This document shows, piece after piece, positions 1 to 8,627 of a DNA stretch of 39,242 nucleotides (its first letter is position 1; every line of letters starts with the position of its first letter). The stretch spans positions 1 to 39,242 of the forward strand of contig CANFZC010000019.1 of the NCBI GenBank assembly GCA_947451475.1, given 5' to 3'. This DNA comes from Flavobacteriaceae bacterium (GTDB taxonomy: Bacteria; Bacteroidota; Bacteroidia; Flavobacteriales; Flavobacteriaceae). The position numbers and the translations under genes are program-made. The notes beneath the pieces are model-generated. The model was not told the origin of the DNA. It ran no database searches and saw nothing but the letters and a program-made list of their open reading frames with translations.

Positions 1-1399
1 AAGCCTCTTGCTGGGCATCCATGGTATAGCTGCTGAAGGTACCGTTTACCCCAAAGGATACATTTTTCGAGAAGTCGGCTTTCAACTCCCCGAAGAAACT
101 GATGGTTTTTACATTATCGTAAAGTACGTTAAACGAGTTGCCATAGTTATAGCCTTCCGAGCCAATCAATTCCTCGTAGCCGTTGTTTTTGAACAAGGCT
201 TTGTTTTCTTCGTTAAGATAAGATCCTCTGATGTTATAGCTGATGCTGTTGGCCAGTTTCCCTTTTAGCCCCGCATAGACATCAAACTTTTGGTCGGTGG
301 GTGCAATGCCTAGCGTAGGTGACACAAAGAAGTTTTCTTGTGCGAATTCGTTGTACGAGTTTTGTTTTAGCGTTCCTTCAATTCCGGCATAGAAAATCAT
401 TAAATCCCCTACGACTTTGTAGGATCCCGTTACTTGGGGGTAGATGAAGAATTTGCTTTTGCCTCCTTGTTGGGCCGCACTATAAAAGAAACCAACACCC
501 GCATTTACGGACAGGTCGTCTTTCTTAATCTTGATGCTCGGTTGGAAGCCAAAATTAGTATAACCATACTTGTACGAGCTACCGCCTGAGATGGTTTTAT
601 CAAAGGAACCGCTAAGGTAGTCTAGTACAAAATCGGCTTTTATTTTTTGTTCTACTACATCAAACTGTAAAGAAGGTTTGGCCACAAAGCGGTTTTCTGC
701 CGAGCCATAACCATCCCAAAAGCGACTGAACTTGATGCTGCTTTCTTTGAGCATGCTTTCGCTAAGGTTTAAGCGGCCTCCAACATACAAGGTATGATAG
801 GTTTGGCGTTCGTTAATTCCGTTAATCGTAGCGTTATCCAACAAACCGGGATAGATACCATACCAGTTGTATACTTGGTGCTTGTACCCTAAGTCGGCGT
901 TCCAATTCATGGCTTTCGTGCGGCTGCCATAGGTCAAGTCTAAAGCCGTATTGAAGAACTTGTCTTCCAGTTCCACCCCTTTGATTCCGCCTTGAGACGA
1001 CAGGTGGCGTAACATCCCACCAAAGTAATCGGTATTGCTCACGTTTTGGGTTACGAAGAGTTCGGCATTTACCGTACCGTAGTTCCCTGCGGCCAAGGTT
1101 AGGTAGTTGCTGTAGATTTTCTCAGCAGGTGATTTGTCTACATCGGCTGCTTTCCCTTTGGCAGGCGTAAAGGTTGACGCTACTGGGAAGGAGAAAATAT
1201 TGTATTGAATATTCTCTTTCTTGGACGTTTCTTCATCGTCTAGGGTTGGCGTTTCTTTCACTTTAAAAGCATCTGAGATGGTGGGGGTATAAGGTTTCAC
1301 CACGTTGACTACCTCGGTACCAATGTTTTCGTCTTGCTTTTGTCCAAAAGACACTTGTACTATAAAAAGTGCTGCTATTATATACGTTACTTGTTTCAT
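1..1399 (-). CDS. Outer-membrane beta-barrel protein, TonB-dependent-receptor-like (3' end cut by window edge)
   Basis: Open reading frame on the minus strand from an ATG at 1397-1399 that runs off the left edge with no stop, so about 466 residues are present and the C-terminus is missing. The N-terminus (MKQVTYIIAALFIVQVSFGQ) is a signal peptide. It is followed by about 70 polar residues and then long alternating, aromatic-rich beta-strand sequence (for example LDLTYGSRTKAMNWNADLGY) typical of outer-membrane barrels. I see no carboxypeptidase-like or plug domain before the barrel, so it may be a plug-less barrel rather than a true TonB receptor. It lies 54 bp downstream of the large TPR gene on the same strand and is probably co-transcribed with it. 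The barrel call is firm; the transport role is inference. Confidence 0.75.
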   Translation of the reverse strand, partial: MKQVTYIIAALFIVQVSFGQKQDENIGTEVVNVVKPYTPTISDAFKVKETPTLDDEETSKKENIQYNIFSFPVASTFTPAKGKAADVDKSPAEKIYSNYLTLAAGNYGTVNAELFVTQNVSNTDYFGGMLRHLSSQGGIKGVELEDKFFNTALDLTYGSRTKAMNWNADLGYKHQVYNWYGIYPGLLDNATINGINERQTYHTLYVGGRLNLSESMLKESSIKFSRFWDGYGSAENRFVAKPSLQFDVVEQKIKADFVLDYLSGSFDKTISGGSSYKYGYTNFGFQPSIKIKKDDLSVNAGVGFFYSAAQQGGKSKFFIYPQVTGSYKVVGDLMIFYAGIEGTLKQNSYNEFAQENFFVSPTLGIAPTDQKFDVYAGLKGKLANSISYNIRGSYLNEENKALFKNNGYEELIGSEGYNYGNSFNVLYDNVKTISFFGELKADFSKNVSFGVNGTFSSYTMDAQQEA

Positions 1400-1415
1400 A
1401 CTGATGGTTATTACA

Positions 1416-1447
1416 CAGAGATTCACAGAGAAGCTCAGAGATTCACA
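1416..1447. repeat. Two direct copies of a 12-mer (CAGAGATTCACA), 20-bp period
   Basis: CAGAGATTCACA occurs at 1416-1427 and again at 1436-1447, in the 54-bp gap between the TPR gene stop and the barrel gene start. Read on the minus strand it is a CTCTGTGAATCTCTG-type sequence located just before the barrel start codon. Function unknown; it could be a small dispersed intergenic repeat. Confidence 0.6.
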
Positions 1448-1453
1448 AAGCGA

Positions 1454-4400
1454 TTAGTTGGTTATTGATGAATTGGTTTTAGAAATTTCTCCCTTGATGC
1501 TATCGAGCTCGGTTTGGGCTTCGGTTACGACATCGGGGTATGCGGTAAAGTTTTTAATGACACTGTCTAGGATGGACGTGGCACTAAAGTTATCTTTCAT
1601 TTGGTAATAGTTTTTCGCCATGATGACTAAACCTTTGGCTCCAAAATATTTATAGCCCGAATAGTCTTTGGCCAACTTCTGTACCGCTTTGTTGGAGTCT
1701 TCATACTTGCCGTCTTTGTTTTTAAAGTAGGCATCATAGTAGAGCGCTTCAGCGGCTAGTTCGCCCTTAGCGATGGTCATCAATTTGGCATACGCCACGC
1801 GCGCTTTGGGTTCGTCATTCACTTGAATGGCAGCACGGGCTACGATGATTTGGGCATCACTTTTTACTTTATTATCCGTTTTAGGATTGGCTAATACTTT
1901 ATCAGCATAGACGACAGCGTTGGCATAATCCTTTTGATCGTAATAGGCACGCATTAAATTCGCTTGCGCAAAGGTTACGTTCTGCGGGAACTCGGCTTCC
2001 GTCTCTAAGCGTTGCAATACCGGAACGGCTTTGGCATAATCGTCCTTTTTTAAGTGGATTTCGCATAAGCGCGCTAGGGACTGCTCTGTATACTCATTGC
2101 GGGGTTTGCTGATCACGTACTCATAATTGGCCACTGCATTTCCTTCCAAGCCATCGGCATAATAGGATTGCGCCAAATAGAAATTGGCCTTCATGGCATG
2201 GATCCCGTTCGGGAATTTCGTCACGTAGCTGCTTAAGCTCGTAATGGCTTGTTTGGTATTGTTTTGCAAGTATTGCTTTTCGGCCGCCTCATAGGTATCG
2301 TTGTCTAGTTCGGCGTCTGTTACTTCGACAAAATCTAAGGTGCGTACCCAAGCGGCGTACTCGTCGACTTTGCCGTTATCCATATAAATTAAACGGGCAG
2401 TGGATACGGCTTCTAGTGCTTCGGGCGTGCGTGGGTAATCGGCTGCTACCTTTTTGAACTTGGTAATCGCTAGGTCATCCTTTTGAGCGTTATAATACAC
2501 CAAGCCTTGACGTAGGGTTGCTTTGGCCGCAAAGGAGCCCTTCTTGAATTCGCTTAGCAATTGGTCATAGGTTTTTATGGCCAAATCGGTTTTGTTTTCG
2601 GTCACGTAGGTATTCCCTAGTTCGAATAAAGCATCGTCTCTATACTGAGAAGTCTTAAAGTTTTGCAGGAACTTCGTAAAGTCGTCAATCTTTTTGTCGT
2701 TGCGTGCTACAAAGCCGTAGCTCAACGCTTTTTGGAAGGCCGCATAATCGGCATCAATGCCTTTCATTTCGATGGCCTTATTGTAGGCATCCATTGCTGG
2801 CCAGTATTTTGAGGTTACAAAACGGCTGTCTCCTAGACGGAGGTAGGCATCGTTTAGGCGCACCTTATCATCTTTATTCCCGTCAATAAAACTTTGGAAG
2901 TAATTACCCGCTTGGTCGTATTCCTTTTGTTTGAAATAGGCATAGGCAATGTTGTAATTGATGTTTTTATTCTCGGGTGTATTCTTAGCTTCGGCATAGC
3001 CCACAAACTGTTTGAAGCTCAATAAGGCCTCATTGAAGTTGTCCAGACCGTATTCGGTTTCTGCTTTCCAGAAGGTTGCACGGGCGGTAAACTTCTCGTC
3101 TCTAGGCGTGGCAATCGACTTCTTGAACATGTTCAAGGCCTCTTGGTAATTGCCATCGGTATACAATTCGATACCGCGGTAGAAGGTCACCTTTTGGTAG
3201 GCCGGTTTGTTCTCGGCGCTGTTGTTTTTCTCTAATAAAGTTAAGGCGTCTTTGTAGTTTTTGGAGGTGATGTAGGAGTTAATCAACAAGGATTCTATTT
3301 CGCTTTTGCTTGGCGAATTAGGATATTTTGTTAGAAAGGCCGACAATACATCGGGGATGGATTGGTAAGAGTTTCCTATTTCGTAACTCAGCTTGGCATA
3401 ATTCAAACTAGCATCCTCTTGGATTTTTAAATCAAACTCCATTTCAGAAGCACTTTTGAAGGCATTCAAGGCTTGTTGTTTTCGATTGGTTTTGAAATAA
3501 CATTCTCCCAGATGGTAGTAGCCGTTTTGCGCCACAAAATCTTTACCGTCGATAATTTTATTAAACTGTAGGATGGCGTTCTCGTAATCCTTTTGTTGGT
3601 AATAGGCGTAACCTAATTGATAGAAATCGGTGTTGCTCCACTTCCCTTTTTTACCGCGGTATTCTTTCAAGTAAGGCAAGGCTTTGTCGTACTGTTGCAA
3701 ATTGAAGTAACTTTCCCCTATGATCTTATTCAACTCCGACTTCTCGGCAGCAGTTGACACGCTCATGGCAGCAAGACCGGAGTCTATGGCTTTTTGGAAG
3801 TCGCCCGACTTGAAGTTCATGTCGGCCTGAAAGTAGGACAACTTGTCTTTGTATTTATCATCTGAGATTTGCTCGAAGTACTTGTTGGCCTCCTGATAAT
3901 TATCCCCTTGGTAGGACATCATGCCCAGGTAGTATTTGGCTTGAGAGCCAAACTCCTTGGAATTGGCAACTTTATTGAAATAGTTGGTTGCCTCTTTTTT
4001 ATTATCGGCGGTATAGTAGGCGTATCCTTTTTGGAAGGTAAACTTCTCTGATTGTTCGTAGGTTAACGCACTCTCGTCTACTTTGTCAAAATAAGTCAGC
4101 GCTTGAGGGTATTTCCCTTGCTCGAAATAGTACTGGGCTACTTCAATAAAGGCTTGATTTTGTTTAGAGCTCGTAGGGTAATCGGCTACGAATTGCTCCA
4201 TTAATTCATCGGCATTGTTTTGGTTTAAATGAATGGCACAGTTGGCCGCATAGTAAGCGCAATCCGCCTGAACATCGGGATCGTTCGTTCCTTGTTTTAC
4301 TTTATCAAACAAGATTTGAGCCGATTGGTACTGCTTGTCTTTGTAGAGCACTACCGCATTATCATAGTCGGATAACGGATGGGTATAAATGGCAGATTGT

Positions 4401-4465
4401 TGACCGGATACCTTAGATGTTCCTGCCAGGGATAACAGGAAAAATAACATTAAAACGTTGCGCAT
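1454..4465 (-). CDS. Large secreted tetratricopeptide-repeat protein
   Basis: 1003 residues. A signal peptide (MRNVLMLFFLLSLAGTSKVSGQ) is followed by TPR-like helical pairs along nearly the whole length, with recurrent motifs such as YYLGMMSYQGDNYQEANKYF, FYQLGYAYYQQKDYENAILQ and AYYDQKDYANAVVYADKVL. There is no transmembrane segment after the signal and no T9SS C-terminal domain, so the protein is probably periplasmic or attached to the outer membrane through partners. No lipobox cysteine is visible. TPR solenoids bind proteins, and the outer-membrane barrel gene lies directly downstream (54 bp), so a scaffold for that barrel or for cell-envelope assembly is a reasonable inference. A TAnnTTTG -7 element lies upstream at 4488-4495. 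Confidence 0.85.
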   Translation of the reverse strand: MRNVLMLFFLLSLAGTSKVSGQQSAIYTHPLSDYDNAVVLYKDKQYQSAQILFDKVKQGTNDPDVQADCAYYAANCAIHLNQNNADELMEQFVADYPTSSKQNQAFIEVAQYYFEQGKYPQALTYFDKVDESALTYEQSEKFTFQKGYAYYTADNKKEATNYFNKVANSKEFGSQAKYYLGMMSYQGDNYQEANKYFEQISDDKYKDKLSYFQADMNFKSGDFQKAIDSGLAAMSVSTAAEKSELNKIIGESYFNLQQYDKALPYLKEYRGKKGKWSNTDFYQLGYAYYQQKDYENAILQFNKIIDGKDFVAQNGYYHLGECYFKTNRKQQALNAFKSASEMEFDLKIQEDASLNYAKLSYEIGNSYQSIPDVLSAFLTKYPNSPSKSEIESLLINSYITSKNYKDALTLLEKNNSAENKPAYQKVTFYRGIELYTDGNYQEALNMFKKSIATPRDEKFTARATFWKAETEYGLDNFNEALLSFKQFVGYAEAKNTPENKNINYNIAYAYFKQKEYDQAGNYFQSFIDGNKDDKVRLNDAYLRLGDSRFVTSKYWPAMDAYNKAIEMKGIDADYAAFQKALSYGFVARNDKKIDDFTKFLQNFKTSQYRDDALFELGNTYVTENKTDLAIKTYDQLLSEFKKGSFAAKATLRQGLVYYNAQKDDLAITKFKKVAADYPRTPEALEAVSTARLIYMDNGKVDEYAAWVRTLDFVEVTDAELDNDTYEAAEKQYLQNNTKQAITSLSSYVTKFPNGIHAMKANFYLAQSYYADGLEGNAVANYEYVISKPRNEYTEQSLARLCEIHLKKDDYAKAVPVLQRLETEAEFPQNVTFAQANLMRAYYDQKDYANAVVYADKVLANPKTDNKVKSDAQIIVARAAIQVNDEPKARVAYAKLMTIAKGELAAEALYYDAYFKNKDGKYEDSNKAVQKLAKDYSGYKYFGAKGLVIMAKNYYQMKDNFSATSILDSVIKNFTAYPDVVTEAQTELDSIKGEISKTNSSITN

Positions 4466-4487
4466 GGGTGTTTGGTTTTACTTACTC

Positions 4488-4495
4488 AAAAATAT
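4488..4495 (-). promoter_or_regulatory. Putative -7 element (TATTTTTG) for the TPR gene
   Basis: Exact match to the Bacteroidota -7 consensus TAnnTTTG on the minus strand, 22 bp before the TPR start codon. No clear TTG -33 element at the expected spacing was found, so only the -7 half is supported. Confidence 0.4.
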
Positions 4496-4566
4496 TACTC
4501 TATACCCTATAACGTAGAAAGTCCCGTATTTATTATAAACATTGTTGTAAACATTTTTTTGGGAGT

Positions 4567-4657
4567 GAGTTATGAGTTGTGAGTTATGAGTTGTGAGTTA
4601 TGAGTTATGAGTTATGAGTTATGAGTTATGAGTTATGAGTTTTTAGTTTTTAGTTTT
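4567..4657. repeat. Heptanucleotide tandem repeat, 13 units (GAGTTAT and variants)
   Basis: Thirteen head-to-tail 7-bp units: GAGTTAT (1), GAGTTGT (2), GAGTTAT (3), GAGTTGT (4), GAGTTAT (5-10), GAGTTTT (11), TAGTTTT (12-13). It lies in the divergent gap between the TPR gene and ftsE. The ordered drift of variants along the array suggests expansion by slippage followed by substitution. It could be length-variable and alter the spacing of promoter elements of either gene. Confidence 0.9.
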
Positions 4658-4725
4658 TAATTGGGTTTTGGAATTTGGATTTTGGGAATTATATTTACTA
4701 TTTTTACAACATAAACCCAATACAC

Positions 4726-5409
4726 ATGGCACAAACAGTTTTATCATTAAAAAACGTTACGATTTATCAGGAAAACAGAGTGATTTTATCACAGGTGAAT
4801 CTGGAGGTCAAAGAAGGTGAATTCCTTTATATCATTGGTAAAACGGGAACGGGGAAAAGTAGTTTCATGAAAACGCTTTATGCCGACTTGGCGCTAACCG
4901 AAGGGGAAGGCACTATCGTAGGCTATGATTTGGCCCACCTAAAAGAAAATGATATTCCGTTTTTGCGAAGAAAGTTGGGTATCGTTTTCCAAGATTTCCT
5001 TTTATTGCCGGATCGTAGTGTGAATGAGAACATGTTGTTTGTCTTGAAAGCCACGGGCTGGACCGATGCTGCTTCGATGCAAAACAAGATAAATGAGGTA
5101 TTGGAGCGTGTGGGGTTGAAAGGAATTTCCAGTAAATTACCACACCAACTTTCGGGTGGTGAGCAACAAAGAGTGGCCATCGCTAGAGCGTTATTGAATG
5201 ACCCTGAATTGATCTTGGCCGATGAGCCTACGGGGAACTTAGACCCACAAACCAGTGCAGAGGTACTGTCGGTACTCAAAAAGATTAATGAGAACGGCAA
5301 AACCGTAATTATGGCTACGCATGATTATGCCGTGATTATGAAATTCCCTGCTAAGACGTTGAAATGTGAAGACAACACTATTTTTGAAGTCGTACAAAAA
5401 ACCGTTTAA
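4726..5409 (+). CDS. ftsE: Cell-division ABC transporter ATP-binding protein FtsE
   Basis: 227 residues from the ATG at 4726 (MAQTVLSLKN), the usual FtsE length; an in-frame ATG at 4675 would add 17 atypical residues encoded by the AT-rich leader and is rejected. Walker A GKTGTGKS (38-45), Q-loop VFQD (87-90), ABC signature LSGGEQQR (142-149), Walker B ELILADE (161-167) and an H-loop (MATHDYA) are all present. FtsE with the membrane protein FtsX controls peptidoglycan hydrolases at the septum. FtsX is not adjacent here: the next gene is convergent and overlaps the ftsE 3' end by 4 bp. The related LolD family is an alternative, but the GKTGTGKSSFMK-type N-terminus fits FtsE better. Confidence 0.85.
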   Translation: MAQTVLSLKNVTIYQENRVILSQVNLEVKEGEFLYIIGKTGTGKSSFMKTLYADLALTEGEGTIVGYDLAHLKENDIPFLRRKLGIVFQDFLLLPDRSVNENMLFVLKATGWTDAASMQNKINEVLERVGLKGISSKLPHQLSGGEQQRVAIARALLNDPELILADEPTGNLDPQTSAEVLSVLKKINENGKTVIMATHDYAVIMKFPAKTLKCEDNTIFEVVQKTV

Positions 5410-6644
5410 GCGCCTCTACTAGCTTTTATTTTGGTTAAGAATTTAACCAGTAGTAGTATTACAAATGGGAAGGTTACCAAGTGAAAACGGTCACCCTGCC
5501 CACAGGATATCCCCGATGTAGCGATGATATAACCCACGTAGACTGCGATTAAAAACCCCCATTCCTCTCTTTTGTACTGCTTGAGGAAGTAGAGCGATAG
5601 CAAGACTGCCAGTAGGGTAAAGCAACGGTTTTGCCATTTTGAAAGCGTTAAAAATAGTTTATTCCAAAACGAAAAGTAGGTGGAATGCGCTTTATTTCTG
5701 CAATCCTCTATGCAGGTATTTCCGGTCTTTGTATTTTCAATAACATCCAAAAAATAGGCTTTCACCAAGTTGACTTTGTTGTATTGCAATTGCTGTTTTA
5801 AATCTTCAGCAGCAAGGCTTTTTTGTTGTTCGGTATCCAAACTAAACAGGTATTCGGCTCGGGGATTATTCATTTGGGAATATTCTTTTCCGTACTTCAC
5901 GCATTCGGCTTTACTCCCCAAATAATTATAATAGGTCACCGAATCAATGTAGCTCACGGTGAAACTACCAAATTGGTATTTGAGTCCGGCGCACTGTAAC
6001 AGGACCATTCCTACTGCCGCATAGAGAACCAAACTGTATTTTGATTTAATATTTTTTAGAACATCCTTACTAAAATACAGTATAAAAAGAATGGCCAAGA
6101 ACTTTGACCCGGGCTTGATGAGCATGCTCAACACAAACACGCTCAGTGCTAGTGCCAAAAAGCGGTAGTTCTTTTCATTGAGATAGCGCTTAATCCCATA
6201 GAAACCCAACAAGATAAAAAGCATATAAATGTTCTCTGTTAGCAAATGAAAGATCAAAGCCGTATTCCCGATGATGGACATCGCCAGCAGCGTAAAGAGA
6301 AAGGCCATTCGAGCCCTAACAAAAGATTTTAGCAGCTCAAAAAGCAGCAGTAATAACGCTAACCAACAGCACAAATTGACATAAAAACTGAAGTGCAACA
6401 CGGTGCTATCGTTGCCCCCAAACAGATAGGGAATGCCGTTTATTAGGGCCATTAAAATAGGTCGGAAGTTATGCCCTCTATAAAAAACATATAAGTTTTT
6501 GGCTGATTCCACATAGCTGCCCGAATCGGGATAGACGATCCCTTGGATACTCATTTGGCTCAAAAAATCAAAGAGCGTAATCCAAAGCAAGCCAATGGTA
6601 ACCAGTAGCAGGTGATAGCGGTATTTCAGTAGAAAGGACTTCAT
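5406..6644 (-). CDS. Polytopic membrane protein, probable GT-C glycosyltransferase
   Basis: 412 residues with about ten hydrophobic segments. After the first membrane segment a periplasmic loop carries acidic PDSGSYVESAKNLY (about residues 38-51), in the place where GT-C enzymes (ArnT/PMT/GT39-type) hold their catalytic Asp/Glu. A large polar loop in the middle (about 225-320) includes CIEDCRNKAH, which could form a disulfide. GT-C enzymes use polyprenyl-phosphate sugars outside the cytoplasmic membrane. The divergent neighbour is a DPM-like enzyme that would make such a donor. The family is not one I can name precisely. Its 3' end overlaps ftsE by 4 bp. Confidence 0.6.
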   Translation of the reverse strand: MKSFLLKYRYHLLLVTIGLLWITLFDFLSQMSIQGIVYPDSGSYVESAKNLYVFYRGHNFRPILMALINGIPYLFGGNDSTVLHFSFYVNLCCWLALLLLLFELLKSFVRARMAFLFTLLAMSIIGNTALIFHLLTENIYMLFILLGFYGIKRYLNEKNYRFLALALSVFVLSMLIKPGSKFLAILFILYFSKDVLKNIKSKYSLVLYAAVGMVLLQCAGLKYQFGSFTVSYIDSVTYYNYLGSKAECVKYGKEYSQMNNPRAEYLFSLDTEQQKSLAAEDLKQQLQYNKVNLVKAYFLDVIENTKTGNTCIEDCRNKAHSTYFSFWNKLFLTLSKWQNRCFTLLAVLLSLYFLKQYKREEWGFLIAVYVGYIIATSGISCGQGDRFHLVTFPFVILLLVKFLTKIKASRGA

Positions 6645-6658
6645 GACAAAGATTTAAA

Positions 6659-6687
6659 CAAAAATAACCAATTAATTGTATTTTCAA
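6659..6687 (-). promoter_or_regulatory. Promoter for the GT-C membrane gene
   Basis: On the minus strand, TTG (6685-6687), 18 bp, TATTTTTG (6659-6666) matches the Bacteroidota -33/-7 consensus. The -7 element ends 14 bp before the start codon, giving a very short leader. Its span overlaps the -33 region of the opposite promoter. Confidence 0.6.
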
Positions 6688-6705
6688 TTTAGAACACTAG
6701 ATTTG
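6676..6705 (+). promoter_or_regulatory. Promoter for the DPM-like glycosyltransferase gene
   Basis: TTG (6676-6678), 19 bp, TAGATTTG (6698-6705): ideal spacing and an exact TAnnTTTG. Transcription should begin near 6712, leaving a leader of about 28 nt before the ATG at 6740. Confidence 0.65.
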
Positions 6706-6739
6706 TGTTATCAAACCAAAAATACAAAAGAGACCCTCT

Positions 6740-7453
6740 ATGAAGCTATTATCCATTATCATTCCTGTATACAACGAAGGGAAAACAGTGCATTTGATAT
6801 TGGATAAAATCAAGCAGGCCGCTTTGCCCAACGCTATAGCTAAAGAAATCATCATTGTGAATGATTGTTCGACCGATAGTACCTCAGCAGCGGTTAAAGA
6901 ATACATGCAGCACAATCCTGACTTATCGATTTCGTTTTTTGAACATGAAAAGAACCAAGGTAAAGGAGCGGCTTTGCACACGGGGATCAGTAAGGCGACG
7001 GGAGATTACACCATAATTCAAGATGCTGATTTAGAATATGATCCCAACGAATACAAAATACTGTTACAGCCCGTATTGGATGGCTTTGCAGACGTGGTTT
7101 ATGGCTCGAGGTTTATGGGAGGGAATGCCCATAGAGTATTGTTCTTTTGGCACACCATAGGCAATCGCTTTTTGACGTTCTTGTCTAATATCTTTACCAA
7201 TTTGAATTTAACCGACATGGAAACCTGCTATAAATTGTTTGATACCCAACTCTTGAAAAGTCTGGTATTAAAGGAAAAGCGGTTTGGCTTCGAACCCGAA
7301 GTTACGGCCAAAATTGCTAGAGTTCCGAAAGTAAGAATTTATGAAGTCGGTATTTCCTATTATGGACGCACCTATGAAGAAGGAAAGAAAATCAATTGGA
7401 AAGACGGAGTTCACGCCATTTACTGCATCCTACGCTACGGTATCTTCCATTAA
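6740..7453 (+). CDS. GT2 glycosyltransferase, polyprenyl-phosphate mannose/glucose synthase-like (DPM1 type)
   Basis: 237 residues. GT-A fold start [14 protein letters not shown] (4-17), nucleotide-sugar region [12 protein letters not shown] (37-48), [12 protein letters not shown] (72-83), metal-binding DAD (95-97), YGSRF, and the C-terminal [18 protein letters not shown] signature characteristic of dolichol-phosphate mannose synthase relatives. No transmembrane segments, as in soluble DPM1. It is expected to transfer a hexose from a nucleotide sugar to polyprenyl phosphate on the cytoplasmic face. The divergently transcribed GT-C-like gene is a natural user of that donor. Its 3' end overlaps the next, convergent gene by 24 bp. 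Confidence 0.85.
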   Translation: MKLLSIIIPVYNEGKTVHLILDKIKQAALPNAIAKEIIIVNDCSTDSTSAAVKEYMQHNPDLSISFFEHEKNQGKGAALHTGISKATGDYTIIQDADLEYDPNEYKILLQPVLDGFADVVYGSRFMGGNAHRVLFFWHTIGNRFLTFLSNIFTNLNLTDMETCYKLFDTQLLKSLVLKEKRFGFEPEVTAKIARVPKVRIYEVGISYYGRTYEEGKKINWKDGVHAIYCILRYGIFH

Positions 7454-8554
7454 ACTAGCCAACAATTGTGCATTTTTATGATCATTCAATCTGGCATTTA
7501 GCACGGCCGCTCTCGATTCGTATTGCGTATACTCTAGTTGAAATAACCGCTCTATTTGTTGGATAACGGCTGTTTCGGTATTGGCCAATTCACACAGCTG
7601 CAGTATGGCTTCATCATCAACCATATTGTCATTGATTAGGCAAAACCGACTCTTGAACAAGGCGTTAATCACTTTCAATTTAGTTCCTGATTTTTGAAAA
7701 GACCACAAGACATTTACATGGGCTTGCTCCAAAAGCTTCGTTAACTGTGCTTCTTCCTTAATCCATTCAAATTGAATATTAGCCGTCCCTTTCCTTTGCT
7801 TTTCAACAAAGGACTTCCCTGCCGACGATGCGATGACTAAGGTATAGGCTGGAAGTTTTTTGAAAATGCTAACTAAAAAGGAGGCTACTTTCTTGTTGTC
7901 GGGTAGGCGTAAATCGCCGTGGTACAAACAATAAGTTCCTTTTCCCGATAAGGGAGCCACCTTTTCATTTCCATGAAATACCGGTACATAACTTACCGCT
8001 GACGTTAGTTGGGACACTATTCCCATCTCATAAGGCGATAAGGTAAAGACCTGTTTGAATGGCTTCAAGTCTTGCTCGTACTTGCTGTATTTCTTTGATT
8101 CGAAGTAGAACAGTAGTTTTTTAAACCAATGGGTTTCACTGGCTGCTATCCCCGCATAAAAATTAGATTCTATATTATGCAACCGCAAATACTTGGTAGC
8201 ACTACAAGCTGCTGTTTGCAAAAGCATGGTTGTTTGCAATCCTTCAAACAATATGGGGGCGTTTACTGCTTTGATATTGACCTCCAACGCTTTGCTATAG
8301 CGGGTAATGACACTGAAAGGAATCGTTGAAAACAGCAAGGAAAACCTGCGGACTTTTGGATACAAATACACCGCTTTGGTGATTGCCTTTACTTCGGGCG
8401 CCACCGTCCCTCGGTCTTGATGAAAGCAATGTAAATGGATTTCGTACCCCAAGTTGTGCAGTGCTTTCACCTTGTAAAACACATCAATCACACCACCATA
8501 ATTAGCAGGAAACGGGTTGTCAAAGGATATGATATGTAATGGTTTATTGCTCAT
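7430..8554 (-). CDS. Glycosyltransferase, GT-B fold (GT4-like)
   Basis: 374 residues from the ATG at 8552-8554 ([16 protein letters not shown]). An in-frame ATG at 8575 adds seven residues, but an exact TAnnTTTG -7 element (8564-8571) sits between the two starts, favouring the downstream one. The N-terminal Rossmann half begins with [20 protein letters not shown] (glycine loop and GT-B acceptor site). The C-terminal half shows [15 protein letters not shown] and later [21 protein letters not shown] (donor-site region). The E-x7-E motif of GT4 is weak. It is part of the surface-glycan cluster; acceptor and donor are not predictable. Convergent, overlapping end with the DPM-like gene. Confidence 0.7.
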   Translation of the reverse strand: MSNKPLHIISFDNPFPANYGGVIDVFYKVKALHNLGYEIHLHCFHQDRGTVAPEVKAITKAVYLYPKVRRFSLLFSTIPFSVITRYSKALEVNIKAVNAPILFEGLQTTMLLQTAACSATKYLRLHNIESNFYAGIAASETHWFKKLLFYFESKKYSKYEQDLKPFKQVFTLSPYEMGIVSQLTSAVSYVPVFHGNEKVAPLSGKGTYCLYHGDLRLPDNKKVASFLVSIFKKLPAYTLVIASSAGKSFVEKQRKGTANIQFEWIKEEAQLTKLLEQAHVNVLWSFQKSGTKLKVINALFKSRFCLINDNMVDDEAILQLCELANTETAVIQQIERLFQLEYTQYESRAAVLNARLNDHKNAQLLASLMEDTVA

Positions 8555-8563
8555 GAGGACGCA

Positions 8564-8571
8564 CAAAAATA
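8564..8571 (-). promoter_or_regulatory. Putative -7 element (TATTTTTG) for the GT4-like gene at 7430-8554
   Basis: Exact TAnnTTTG on the minus strand, 9 bp before the chosen start. Transcription would start next to the start codon, giving a nearly leaderless mRNA. No good -33 element is visible. Confidence 0.35.
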
Positions 8572-8603
8572 ACATTTTAAAAAGAAGAAATGCCTCTTTT
8601 AAG

Positions 8604-8611
8604 TATATTTG
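8604..8611 (+). promoter_or_regulatory. Putative -7 element (TATATTTG) for the GT2 gene
   Basis: Exact TAnnTTTG, 16 bp before the ATG at 8628. No TTG at the expected -33 spacing, so the assignment is tentative. Confidence 0.4.
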
Positions 8612-8627
8612 AACTCAAATCAAAAAT

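Noticed and set aside
8..268. Plus-strand ORF of 86 codons
   Set aside because: It lies fully opposite the outer-membrane barrel gene, has no signal or family motif, and the minus-strand frame carries clear beta-barrel sequence.
4567..4657. Heptamer array considered as CRISPR or a coding repeat
   Set aside because: Units are 7 bp with no spacers, and no gene spans the array.
4675..4725. N-terminal extension of FtsE by 17 residues
   Set aside because: The extra residues come from the AT-rich leader next to the heptamer repeat and are absent from normal FtsE; the ATG at 4726 gives the family's usual start.
4913..5300. Two long minus-strand ORFs opposite ftsE
   Set aside because: Shadow frames of a well-supported ABC ATPase gene; serine- and proline-rich translations with no motif.
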